Shown here: one piece after another, positions 7,348 through 15,320 of the stretch
How positions within the stretch are numbered: the first letter of the stretch is position 1
Layout: each line of letters opens with the position of its first letter
From: Paractinoplanes abujensis
Lineage (GTDB): Bacteria > Actinomycetota > Actinomycetes > Mycobacteriales > Micromonosporaceae
Assembly: GCF_014204895.1 (NCBI RefSeq)
Contig: NZ_JACHMF010000001.1
Span: 7,440,001-7,504,000, forward strand
Length of the DNA stretch: 64,000 nt
Reading direction: 5' to 3'
The notes under the pieces: model-generated
The model's database searches: none
What the model was told of the DNA's origin: nothing
Seen by the model: only the letters and a program-made list of their open reading frames with translations
Position numbers and translations under genes: made by a program

Positions 7348-8082
7348 GTGCCGACCTCGGTGCTCCTCGCCGTCCTCGCCGCGGCCGGACTGCTCGCCCT
7401 GGCGCCGGCGCTGGTACGCCGGTACGACGCCACCGAGCGGCTCGCCGCGGAGCGGGCGTCGTCGACGGCGAGGGTGCTTCAGCGCCGGCGCCGTCGCCGA
7501 ACTGTGCCCGGACGCCGACCGATCAACCCCGGACGGCTGGTCACGGTTACGGTCCCGGCCCCCGTTTCTGCCGAGAAACCCCAACGCCGGCTGCGCCTGG
7601 TCACACCCGGCCGCCGCCCGCCCCGGCGTCTGCCGCAGCGCCGGCACACCCCCGCGGTGGTCCGCCGGCGCCGCGTCTTCGCCGCCCTGCTGCTGCTCAA
7701 CATCATCGAGCTGGTCGGCGTGGCCGCCGTCGGCCCCGGCTTCTGGATCGGCTTCGCGGTCACCGGCGCCCTGCTGGCGATCGACCTGGTGCACCTGCGC
7801 AACCGGGCCCTGGCCGACCACCGGCGTCGTCGCATCGAGGCCCGCGAGGCGGCATGGCTGGCCGCCCAGCAGGCCATGGTGCGCCGCGAACAGGCCCGCC
7901 GGGCCCGCGACCGCCGCGAGAAGCAGAAGCAGCTCGCGGCTCAGCGCGAGGCGGCCCGCCGTACGGCCATGGGTCTCGACCGCGACGAGGCTCCCGCCGC
8001 GCCGCCGTCGGTGCACTATCGCCGGACCGGCGGCCTGCGGGGACGGGCCTACGAGGCCGGGGGACGACACCACACCGCGTAG
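7348..8082 (+). CDS. sepX: SepX/GlpR-like septal membrane protein
   Basis: A 244-residue membrane protein. GTG 7348 is preferred because GGGAGG (7335-7340) lies 7 bp upstream; GTG 7342 is too close. It has an N-terminal membrane segment (about 3-23), a basic Arg/Pro-rich cytoplasmic stretch, a second hydrophobic block (about 108-148, VFAALLLLNIIELVGVAAV then a second helix) and a long charged helix rich in Arg, Ala and Gln (about 150-205), probably coiled coil. Sequence alone gives no clear function. The position after galU-glp-rimJ is that of Rv0996, corynebacterial GlpR and Streptomyces SepX, conserved septum proteins, so assignment rests on context plus topology. Confidence 0.7.
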   Translation: MPTSVLLAVLAAAGLLALAPALVRRYDATERLAAERASSTARVLQRRRRRRTVPGRRPINPGRLVTVTVPAPVSAEKPQRRLRLVTPGRRPPRRLPQRRHTPAVVRRRRVFAALLLLNIIELVGVAAVGPGFWIGFAVTGALLAIDLVHLRNRALADHRRRRIEAREAAWLAAQQAMVRREQARRARDRREKQKQLAAQREAARRTAMGLDRDEAPAAPPSVHYRRTGGLRGRAYEAGGRHHTA

Positions 8083-8161
8083 GTGGGGTCGGTTCGCGAA
8101 CGTCCGGTCCGACCTGTTAATGTTGCCGAGGTTCCACGGACTGCGGTCCGCGGGCTGGTAA

Positions 8162-8235
8162 GGGGCTGTGGCGCAGTCTGGTAGCGCACCTCGTTCGCAT
8201 CGAGGGGGTCTGGGGTTCAAATCCCCACAGCTCCA
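8162..8235 (+). tRNA. tRNA-Ala (anticodon CGC)
   Basis: A 74-nt cloverleaf. The acceptor arms GGGGCTG and CAGCTCC pair with one G-T wobble, and the discriminator is A. The anticodon stem CCTCG/CGAGG encloses the 7-nt loop TTCGCAT, giving CGC. The T-arm contains GGTTCAAAT. CCA is not encoded. Nothing resembling a duplicated 3' end (attachment site) was seen downstream. Confidence 0.95.
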
Positions 8236-8245
8236 CGAGCTTTGT

Positions 8246-8280
8246 CGCCCCGGGTCCGCACACTATGCGGACCCGGGGCG
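8246..8280 (+). terminator. Hairpin terminator after tRNA-Ala
   Basis: A perfect 15-bp stem, CGCCCCGGGTCCGCA (8246-8260) with its complement at 8266-8280, encloses a 5-nt loop. It starts 11 nt after the tRNA. There is no long T-run, as is usual for high-G+C actinobacterial terminators. Confidence 0.75.
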
Positions 8281-8414
8281 CTTCGTCATGTCTGCTCCGG
8301 GGGCCGAGCCCCCGGAAGCCCCCCGGTGCGGTCAGTTGCGCTGGGCGAAGGGCTGGGCGGCGCCGTCGAGGTTGTTGCCGGTCCGCTCGGTGCGGGCGGA
8401 CCGGCAACGGGTCG

Positions 8415-10061
8415 TCAGGACACCGGCGTCGTCGGGGTGCGAGTGATGCGATAGCTGGTGGGAACCGGGTCGCCCACCAGCACCAGGGTCGGCGCCTCGC
8501 GGTCGCCGGTCGCGCAGGTGAACTCGGTGTCATTACCGGTGCAGATGTTGTAGCCGTCCCGGTTGACGTGAACCTCCAGGGCGCCCGAGCCGGACACCTT
8601 CTCGATGGTCGTGGTCAGCTGGGCCGCGTCGATGTATTGCGGCATCCGGAAGCAGCGGGTGATGTGGTCGGCGTCGAACTCGGCGAGCACCTCCTCCGTC
8701 CACGGCTGGCAGTTGGCCATGATCCGCTTGGTCTGGAGAACGAACTTGTACTCACCGGCCGATCTCGCGGTGAACATCACCCGGGTGTAGCCGGGCCGGG
8801 GAGAGGCGACCAGCTGGTACTCGGGACGCTCGGCCTCCGTGGTCGACGGCGGGAAATAGATGTCGACGGCGTCCGGGTCGGCTCGGGTGAACTCGTAGCA
8901 GTGCACCTCGCCGGCTCGGGTGAACGTGCCCTTCTGAGCCGCCTCGGGCAGCCCGTAAACACCGACCTCCTGGCACGGGAACGGCTCGTAGTGGGTGAAC
9001 GTGACCGCATAGGGCCGGTCCTGGACCAGCGATGACGTGTCGCCGTCCGCCACCAGGATAAAAGTGCCGGCCTTGGTGAACTCGCAGAGACCGTCGGCCG
9101 GGATCGTGTAACCCCGCGCGCAGGCGCTGGTGTGGATGCGCTCATTGCCCTCGAGGGCGATGAGCCGGCGCGGCTCGCCGGTCTGGGCGACGTTGGTGAT
9201 GAGGTATTTGCCGGGCGCGGGCACGTGGATCGTGCGGCAGCGAATGCCGCTGAACGCGTCGGGCGTCGGGTCGCCCGGGAGGCCCGGCGTGAGCTCCGGG
9301 CACCCGGCCCGGCTGGTCAGCGAGCGGATCTGGATCTCGTCGTCGGCGGAGTCGGCGGGCGCGAGGGTCATCGCGACGAAGTCGCCGCTGGCCGCCCGGA
9401 TCTGGCACGGCGGGTTGTATCGGCTCGGGAAGGTGCAGACACCGACGTTGTTGAGGTCGCGGATGTAGGCGATGCCGGTCTCGGCGAAGCCGAAGATGCT
9501 CTCGCCGTTGGTGGCGCTGAACCGCACGCAGTGCGCCTCGAGGTCGTCGCTCTGCGGGAGGCGGACCGAGGCCGCGTCCCACGCCGTGGAGACACGGGTG
9601 GTGCAATCGGCCGGGTCCTGCCGGACGGCGGCGATCCGGTAGGTCATCGTGTCGGTAGCCGACCGGTTGCCGATCCTGACCTGGTAGTCGCCCTCGGTGC
9701 TGACGGTGCAGTCCCAAAGCGTCCCGGCCCCGAACGGGCACAGCCGGCTCTCGTCGGGCCGGAAGACCCAGCCGTTGTGGTTGACGCCCGCGCCCCGGAC
9801 CTGCAGGAAATACCGGCCGGCGGGGAGGTGGACCTCGGTGCAGCCGGTGCCGCCGGGAGGCACGATCACGGTGTTGATCTGCTCGGCGGCGAGCGGGCCG
9901 AATCGGCCGGGCTCGAGCTTGGTGCACTCCGCGGCGGCGGCGGCCGGAGCCGGTGACGCGGTAACCGCGGGTGGGGCGCCCGGCTCGTCGGCTCGAGCGG
10001 TGCCCGTGATGGCGAAGGACATGACAAGGCCGCACAGCAGTGCGGCACCCCAACGTTTCAA
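8415..10061 (-). CDS. Large secreted protein of unknown function
   Basis: A 548-residue protein with a clear signal peptide (MKRWGAALLCGLVMSFAITG, cleavage likely after TARA at about residue 24), then an Ala/Pro linker and a long exported region. The mature part looks modular: regularly spaced Cys pairs, and repeated units of hydrophobic strands ending in motifs such as PAGRYFLQV, EGDYQVRI, PGKYLITN, AGTFILVA and AGEYKFVL. These resemble beta-sandwich modules of secreted pre-peptidase C-terminal type, but no catalytic motif is visible and I do not recognise a named family. It stands alone between tRNA-Ala and the GAF gene, divergent from the latter. A surface or extracellular role is inferred. 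Confidence 0.75.
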   Translation of the reverse strand: MKRWGAALLCGLVMSFAITGTARADEPGAPPAVTASPAPAAAAAECTKLEPGRFGPLAAEQINTVIVPPGGTGCTEVHLPAGRYFLQVRGAGVNHNGWVFRPDESRLCPFGAGTLWDCTVSTEGDYQVRIGNRSATDTMTYRIAAVRQDPADCTTRVSTAWDAASVRLPQSDDLEAHCVRFSATNGESIFGFAETGIAYIRDLNNVGVCTFPSRYNPPCQIRAASGDFVAMTLAPADSADDEIQIRSLTSRAGCPELTPGLPGDPTPDAFSGIRCRTIHVPAPGKYLITNVAQTGEPRRLIALEGNERIHTSACARGYTIPADGLCEFTKAGTFILVADGDTSSLVQDRPYAVTFTHYEPFPCQEVGVYGLPEAAQKGTFTRAGEVHCYEFTRADPDAVDIYFPPSTTEAERPEYQLVASPRPGYTRVMFTARSAGEYKFVLQTKRIMANCQPWTEEVLAEFDADHITRCFRMPQYIDAAQLTTTIEKVSGSGALEVHVNRDGYNICTGNDTEFTCATGDREAPTLVLVGDPVPTSYRITRTPTTPVS

Positions 10062-10141
10062 GACGTTCCCCCGTACTCGTCGTTGCTGGTGTCCTCAGTG
10101 GATATCACGGGAAGCGTCGATCTCTCCACCCCGTGCGCGAC

Positions 10142-10164
10142 ATATGCGTACGGGAAACGCATAT
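10142..10164. promoter_or_regulatory. Inverted repeat in the divergent promoter region
   Basis: ATATGCGT (10142-10149) and its exact complement ACGCATAT (10157-10164) are separated by 7 bp. The repeat lies 81 bp from the secreted-protein start and 96 bp from the GAF-protein start. Its A+T-rich tips and placement suit a dimeric regulator or a promoter element; the cognate protein is unknown. Confidence 0.45.
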
Positions 10165-10259
10165 TTCAGCGAGCGGCCATCGGCCCGAAGCGATAAGTAC
10201 TAAACATGAGGGTTGCTACTTTTGTGTGGTACCTCTGGAGGCAGCCTCGGAGGTGACCC

Positions 10260-11504
10260 ATGAAAGCTCCCCTGCCCGACAACGAGACCGACCGGCTCGC
10301 CGCCCTCTACGCGCTCGACATCCTCGACAGCGAACCGGAGCAGGACTTCGACGACATCGTCGCGCTCGCCTCGAACGTCTGCGGCACACCGATGTCTCTG
10401 GTCACTCTGCTCGACACGGATCGCCAATGGTTCAAAGCCCGGGTCGGGACGGAGAAGACCGAGACCGACCGTGACAACGCGTTCTGCGCGCACGCGATCC
10501 TGGGGCGGGACTTGATGGTGGTGGCAGACGCGACCCAGGACCGTCGTTTCGCGGACAACCCGCTGGTCACCGGTGATCCCGGCATCCGCTTCTACGCGGG
10601 GGCGCCCCTCGTGACGACCGACGGGTTCGCGCTGGGGACGCTCTGCGTGGTCGACAACGAACCCCGGCGGCTCGACATCGAGCAGTTGCAGGCGCTGCGC
10701 GCGCTGGCCCGGCAGGTCACCTCACAGATGGAACTGCGCCGGCACGCGGTCGCGCTGGCCAACACCACGGCCCGCCTGCAGGAACTCGAACGGCGCAAGG
10801 ACGACCTCGCGGCCCTGCTCGGCGGGGACCTGAGGGCGCCGCTGCGCCTCATCTCGGCGTACGTGGAAAAGCTCGGAAAGACCGGCTACCACGACGCCGA
10901 AATGGCCGACCTGATCGGGCGGGCCACCGCCGGGCACATTCGCGGCTTCCTCGACCTGCTGCATCACCTGAGCACGATGGCCGAGGCCGGGTTCGGCACC
11001 GAAAGCCTGCACATGCGTCAGATCGACCTCACCCGCATCACCCAGCGGGCGGTCGAAGCCGTCCGCCCCATCGCCGCCACCAAACAGATCTGGATCCTCA
11101 ACCAGGCCGGCGGGCCCGCCCTGCCGATCATCGCCGATCCCGTACGTCTGGAGCAGGTGCTCACCCACCTGCTCTTCGCCGCCGTGAAGTACACGCCGAC
11201 GGGTGGACGAGTGCGGGTGGGCACCGAGATAGAGGCCGGCCCGGCCGTACGCCTCGACGACATGGACCTGCCCGACGGCATGCGGCCCGAGTTGTTTCCG
11301 CACCTGTACTACGGCGCGATCGCCAACCCGGCCAACATCCCCGGACCCGACCGGGGGCTCGCCGTGGCCAAGAAGATCCTCGACGCCCATCACGCCACTG
11401 TCGCGCTCTCGGACCGGCCCGGCGACGGCACCTCGCTGCACGTGGTGTTCCCGTCGGCCGACCTCACCCCGGCGACCGTGCTCGACGACATGATCACCGT
11501 CTGA
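10260..11504 (+). CDS. GAF protein with degenerate histidine-kinase core
   Basis: A 414-residue cytosolic protein, no membrane segment. GAF domain at about 15-165 (LDSEPEQDFDDIVALASNVC, AFCAHAILG, FYAGAPLVTTDGFALGTLCV), a helical linker, a DHp-like helix pair and an ATPase-like domain. The phosphoacceptor box reads L-G188-G189-D-L-R-A-P-L, where kinases have S-H-D/E-L-R-x-P-L, so the His is Gly189. The ATP N-box LLFAAVKYT has A307 where Asn is required, and no DxGxG box is visible; only GLAVAKKIL remains. It is therefore probably a pseudokinase sensor or scaffold. Start ATG 10260 follows GGAGG. No response regulator is adjacent. Confidence 0.85.
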   Translation: MKAPLPDNETDRLAALYALDILDSEPEQDFDDIVALASNVCGTPMSLVTLLDTDRQWFKARVGTEKTETDRDNAFCAHAILGRDLMVVADATQDRRFADNPLVTGDPGIRFYAGAPLVTTDGFALGTLCVVDNEPRRLDIEQLQALRALARQVTSQMELRRHAVALANTTARLQELERRKDDLAALLGGDLRAPLRLISAYVEKLGKTGYHDAEMADLIGRATAGHIRGFLDLLHHLSTMAEAGFGTESLHMRQIDLTRITQRAVEAVRPIAATKQIWILNQAGGPALPIIADPVRLEQVLTHLLFAAVKYTPTGGRVRVGTEIEAGPAVRLDDMDLPDGMRPELFPHLYYGAIANPANIPGPDRGLAVAKKILDAHHATVALSDRPGDGTSLHVVFPSADLTPATVLDDMITV

Positions 11505-11544
11505 TTCCCGTACGTCTTTTCCGTTTTGCTCGTCTGTACGCAAT

Positions 11545-11587
11545 CGGCCCGTGCCCGCTCGGCTGCAGTTCGAGCGGGCACGGGCCG
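11545..11587 (+). terminator. Strong hairpin terminator between convergent genes
   Basis: A perfect 17-bp stem, CGGCCCGTGCCCGCTCG (11545-11561) with its complement at 11571-11587, has a 9-nt loop. It follows the GAF-protein stop by 40 nt and faces the minus-strand gene ending at 11662, so it can serve both directions. Confidence 0.8.
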
Positions 11588-11589
11588 AC

Positions 11590-11669
11590 GCTTCACCCGG
11601 TGCTGAGCCGGGCTTTCACCCGGTGCTGAGCCGGGCTTTCACCCGGTGCTGAGCCGGGCTTTCACCCGG
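11590..11669. repeat. 23-bp hairpin-forming tandem repeat, about 3.5 copies
   Basis: Units with core CTTTCACCCGGTGCTGAGCC start at 11613 and 11636. A first copy at 11590-11612 differs in its first bases, and a partial copy begins at 11659 and runs over the stop of the deacetylase gene. Each unit contains CCCGG-N7-CCGGG, so the array is a string of small hairpins. Confidence 0.8.
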
Positions 11670-14124
11670 TGTAGACCGGGCCGGAGCCGCCACCCGGGGG
11701 CGAGCCGGCTGACGGAAGATCCTCGGGGCCGAGCTCCGCGGTCTGCTGGTGCCGCACCGTCTGTGACGGCACCGCCGGTCGCGCGACGGCCCGGCCCGCC
11801 GCCGGATGCGACTCGGCCCGGCCCTGACCCAGTGTCGAAGGCCAAGTGTCCACAACGGGCGCAACCTCGGCCGCCGGCGGAGGCGGCACCTCGGTGCGGG
11901 CCACCAGCCCCGCCCGGTGCAGCTTGTGCCAGCGCAGCCGGCCCCCGGTCAGCGCGGTGGTCGCCGACTGCATCAACACCAGATACATCAACTGCCGGTA
12001 CGCGAACTGCTGCAACGGCAACCGCCAGAGCGGCTTGAGCGACTCCGAGTCGAAACGGAACGCCACCGCCGCGGTGAACAGCTGCAGGGCGAGCATGCCC
12101 ACCCACGCCACGACGGTCTCCTCCAGCTCCCAGAAGACCAGGCCGTAGACGAGCATGATGTCCACCACCGGCGCCAGCATCGGCAACGCGACCCCGAACA
12201 GGGCCAGGAACGGCAGCCCGAGCCGGCCGAAACGACCCGACGGACCCTTGTCGAACAGGGCACGGCGGTGCTTCCACATCGCCTGCATGGTGCCGTAGCT
12301 CCACCGGTACCGCTGCCGGTACAACTGCTCCAAAGTGGCCGGCGCCTCGGTCCAGGCCTTGGCGTCCTCGGCGTAGACGACCCGCCAGCCCTGCCGCAAC
12401 ATGGCCATTGTGACGTCGGTGTCCTCGGCCAGCGTCTCGTCGCTGATCCCGCCGACCTGCCGCAGAGCCTCACGACGGAACGCGCCGATCGCGCCGGGCA
12501 CGGTCGGCATGATGCCGAGTACCTCGTACAGGCGGCGGTCCAGGTTGAAGCCGATCACGTACTCGATGTGCTGCCAGGCCGCGACCATCCGCTCCCGGTT
12601 CCCGACCTTGACGTTGCCGGCGATCGCGCCCACGGTCGGGTCGGCGAACGGCTGCACCAGCGTACGGATCGAGTCCGGCTCGAAGATCGTGTCGCCGTCG
12701 ACGGTGACGATCAGGTCGTGCCGGGCCAGGGCGATGCCCGTGTTCAGGGCGTTCGACTTGCCGCCGTTGGGCACGCGCACCACCCGTACGTTGGGCAGTT
12801 TCATCTGCTCGACCAGCGCGGCCGTGCCGTCGGTGGACCCGTCGTCGACGACCACCACCTCGATCGCCGGGTAGTCGCCGCCGGCCAGGGAACGTACGGC
12901 GGCCTCGATGCCCTCCTTCTCGTTGTAGGCGGGCACGATGATCGACACCGGTTCGACCACCGGGGGACCCCAGCTCCAGCTCTTCTTGCGGCGCTGCCGG
13001 GCGTGGCGGGTGGCCAGGAGCAACAAGAGTGCCGTACGGCCGATGGTGAGCGCGCCGACGATCAGGAACAGGATCGCGATGAACCAGACCAGGCCGTCGG
13101 CCAGCCGTACGGTCCAGATGACCGCGCTGCCCCGCCAGACGTCACTGTGCGCGGCGCTCGGGTTCTCGGGCAGCAGGGGAACCTTGGCCGCGGCCGCCTG
13201 GTTGCTCTGCGCGATCGTGCCGTTCAGGCCCTCGGTGACGGTCGTGAACTGAAAACCCCGCGCCTTCATGGCCGGGATGAACTGGCGCAGCGCGTCGACC
13301 GACTGCTGGCGGTCACCCCCCGCGTCGTGGAACAGGATGATGGCCGAGTCGTCGCCGGTCGGGGTGGCGTTCTTGATGATCTGCGGAACGCCCGGGCGCT
13401 GCCAGTCCTCGCTGTCAAGGTCGTTGACGACGACCAGGTAGCCCTGCTTGCCGGCATCCTTGATGATCTTCCAGTTGATCTCGTCGATGGCCGCGTTCTT
13501 CGACGAGTACGGGAACCGGGCCAGATTGGTGTGCACGCCGGTGGCCCGGGCGATCGCCACCTGCGTCTGCGACAACTCCAAGGTGCGCCGCCACGGCGCC
13601 AGCCGCTGCAGGTTCGGGTGGGTGAACGTGTGCAGGCCCAACTCGTTGCCCTCATCGGTGATCCGCTTGGTGAGCTGCGGATGCCGCGACACCTCAGAAC
13701 CGACGACGAAGAACGTGCCGTGCGCGTCGTTCTCCTCCAGCACGTCAAGGATCTTCGGCGTCCACGTCGGGTCCGGGCCGTCGTCGAAGGTCAACGCGAT
13801 CGTCTTCGGCGGCATGCGGCTGGTGCTGGCCTGACCACCAGTGGTGTTGATGACGGGGCCGCCGTTGAGGATCTCGGTGGGGACGCCGGCCTGGTCGCCT
13901 ACCTCGGAATCCAGGTGGTCGCTCTTGAACTCGGCGTTGATGTACGCCTGCACCACCAGGACGCCGACGAACACCAGCACGAGCAGCGAGCCGAGCATGA
14001 TCCGGGGGCGGGGGAGAAGCCTGCGCCGTACGGGGCCGCGGCCGCGGGTGCGGGCCTTGCTGCGCGGCATCGGGGGCGGGGTGTTGGGGGGTGGGGCCTG
14101 GTGGGCGGGGGTGTGAGGCGTCAC
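11662..14124 (-). CDS. Fused polysaccharide deacetylase-glycosyltransferase 2
   Basis: An 820-residue fusion. The basic N-terminus precedes a membrane segment (about 43-61). An external NodB deacetylase domain (about 105-310) shows TFDDGPD, the metal-binding H-x3-H in HTFTHPNL, and RFPYSS. A membrane segment near 345-370 leads to a cytosolic GT2 domain (about 395-640): VVDDGSTDG, VDGD, EDTD and the processive-synthase motif QRYRW. Further membrane helices follow, then a Pro-rich tail. The layout suggests synthesis, export and N-deacetylation of an amino-sugar polymer, as PgaC/IcaA plus PgaB/IcaB do separately. Its GTG start overlaps the upstream stop by GTGA. The polymer is unknown. Confidence 0.9.
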   Translation of the reverse strand: MTPHTPAHQAPPPNTPPPMPRSKARTRGRGPVRRRLLPRPRIMLGSLLVLVFVGVLVVQAYINAEFKSDHLDSEVGDQAGVPTEILNGGPVINTTGGQASTSRMPPKTIALTFDDGPDPTWTPKILDVLEENDAHGTFFVVGSEVSRHPQLTKRITDEGNELGLHTFTHPNLQRLAPWRRTLELSQTQVAIARATGVHTNLARFPYSSKNAAIDEINWKIIKDAGKQGYLVVVNDLDSEDWQRPGVPQIIKNATPTGDDSAIILFHDAGGDRQQSVDALRQFIPAMKARGFQFTTVTEGLNGTIAQSNQAAAAKVPLLPENPSAAHSDVWRGSAVIWTVRLADGLVWFIAILFLIVGALTIGRTALLLLLATRHARQRRKKSWSWGPPVVEPVSIIVPAYNEKEGIEAAVRSLAGGDYPAIEVVVVDDGSTDGTAALVEQMKLPNVRVVRVPNGGKSNALNTGIALARHDLIVTVDGDTIFEPDSIRTLVQPFADPTVGAIAGNVKVGNRERMVAAWQHIEYVIGFNLDRRLYEVLGIMPTVPGAIGAFRREALRQVGGISDETLAEDTDVTMAMLRQGWRVVYAEDAKAWTEAPATLEQLYRQRYRWSYGTMQAMWKHRRALFDKGPSGRFGRLGLPFLALFGVALPMLAPVVDIMLVYGLVFWELEETVVAWVGMLALQLFTAAVAFRFDSESLKPLWRLPLQQFAYRQLMYLVLMQSATTALTGGRLRWHKLHRAGLVARTEVPPPPAAEVAPVVDTWPSTLGQGRAESHPAAGRAVARPAVPSQTVRHQQTAELGPEDLPSAGSPPGGGSGPVYTG

Positions 14125-15320
14125 TGAAGCACCTTGGTCGTGAGGGGTATCGGGGTCTTGGCCGTGCCGTCTCGGGGTTCGCTGCCTCCTTCGGTTGCGG
14201 TGTTCTGGGGGGTGGCAGTTCCGGAGCCCTCCGCGCCTCCGGTGCTGCTCGTCTTGTTGGCGCCGTTGCTGCTGCTCGTGCCGTTGTTGCTGCCGCCGCT
14301 AGCTGTGCCGCCGCTACCGCCGCTAGCTGTGCCGCCGCTGCCGCCGCTAGCTGTGCCCCTGCTTGTGCTGTTGTTTCCGCCGCTGCTCGTTCCGCTGCCG
14401 CTGCTCGTGCCGCCGCTGGTGGCGCCATTGCCGCCGGCCGTTCCGCCGCCGCTTCCGCCGTTTGTGCCGCCGCCGCTGCTGCCGCCGTTTGTGCCGCCGC
14501 CGCCGCTGCTGCCGCCGTTTGTGCCGCCGCCGCTGCTGCCGCCGTTTGTGCCGCCGCCGCTGCTGCCGCCGTTTGTGCCGCCGCCGCTGCTGCCGCCGTT
14601 TGTGCCGCCGCCGTTTGTGGTGCCGCTGCTGCTGTTTCCGCCGTTTGTGCCGCCGCCCGATCCGCCCCCAGAGGCGGACGAGCCCGAGCCGCTCGGGCTC
14701 GGGCTCGTCGGGTCGTCGACAACTGATCCGCCGCCTTCCCCACCGGACCCGGGCGGCACCGGGACAACCGGAGTCGTCGGTGGCGGCGCCGTAACGGTCG
14801 GCGTGGTGGGAGGTGTGGTTGTCGGAGTCGTCGGCGGCGTCTTCGTCTTCTCCGGCGTCCTCGTGGTCGTCGGGGTCGGCGGCTTGACCGTCGGCGACGG
14901 GGTCGGCGTCCTCGTCACCGTGGGCACCCGGGTCGACTCGAGCCGGGGCGGCTGCGGCTGAACAGTGGTCCGGCGCGGCTGCACCTGCGGCAGGTAGAGC
15001 GCGCGGGCCGCCTGCGTCGGCGTGGGGGTCGGCGCCAGGCTCGGCTTGACCGCCGGCGTCTCTTTCTTCTCCTCGGGCTCGAGACCGGGCAGCGGCAGCA
15101 CGGCGCTGGAGCGGACGGGTCCGCCGGCCAGGCTGACGCTGATCAGGCCGCCGTACAGCATGACGAGCACACCGAACGCGTACGCGAGCCGCCGCAAGAA
15201 CCGGCTGCGGCGACCGGTGCTGTCCACGAACACCGGCGCGGGCGTCTCCACCGAGATCACTTCGGTCTCGGGAGAGTCGGGGGCGACGAAATGCGGGTTT
15301 TCTGGCTCCTGCGAAGTCAC
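14121..15320 (-). CDS. Membrane-anchored Pro/Thr- and Gly/Ser-repeat protein
   Basis: A 399-residue protein. The cytosolic N-terminus (~45 residues) leads to one membrane segment (about 46-66, LAYAFGVLVMLYGGLISVSL), a Pro/Thr-rich wall-spanning stretch (about 90-195) and a very low-complexity Gly/Ser/Asn/Thr region built on the 9-residue unit GGGTNGGSS and later TASGGSGG. No enzyme motif is visible. It is translationally coupled (GTGA) to the deacetylase-GT2 gene. An extended surface or wall scaffold, possibly a carrier for the polymer made by its partner, is inferred. The reverse-strand Pro/Leu-rich frame (14134-14961) is a shadow of the repeats. Confidence 0.75.
   Translation of the reverse strand: MTSQEPENPHFVAPDSPETEVISVETPAPVFVDSTGRRSRFLRRLAYAFGVLVMLYGGLISVSLAGGPVRSSAVLPLPGLEPEEKKETPAVKPSLAPTPTPTQAARALYLPQVQPRRTTVQPQPPRLESTRVPTVTRTPTPSPTVKPPTPTTTRTPEKTKTPPTTPTTTPPTTPTVTAPPPTTPVVPVPPGSGGEGGGSVVDDPTSPSPSGSGSSASGGGSGGGTNGGNSSSGTTNGGGTNGGSSGGGTNGGSSGGGTNGGSSGGGTNGGSSGGGGTNGGSSGGGTNGGSGGGTAGGNGATSGGTSSGSGTSSGGNNSTSRGTASGGSGGTASGGSGGTASGGSNNGTSSSNGANKTSSTGGAEGSGTATPQNTATEGGSEPRDGTAKTPIPLTTKVLQ
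14455..14635. repeat. 27-bp coding repeat (GGGTNGGSS units)
   Basis: Repeated GTTTGTGCCGCCGCCGCTGC-type blocks on the plus strand have a period of about 27 bp. They encode five to six near-identical nine-residue Gly/Asn/Ser units on the minus strand. One unit is lengthened by 3 bp, keeping frame. Slippage here would change protein length without frameshift. Confidence 0.75.

Noticed and set aside
8236..8600. Integrase or attachment site beside tRNA-Ala
   Set aside because: No integrase frame and no second copy of the tRNA 3' end were found within the window.
11545..11669. Insertion-sequence end or REP-type mobile element
   Set aside because: The stem at 11545 is a simple terminator and the 23-bp units are local tandem copies. 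There is no transposase or target duplication.
14134..14961. Plus-strand Pro/Leu/Val-rich frame of 275 residues
   Set aside because: It is the antisense of the Gly/Ser repeat gene. The apparent repeats arise from the coding repeat on the other strand, and the minus-strand gene has a membrane anchor and a coupled partner.
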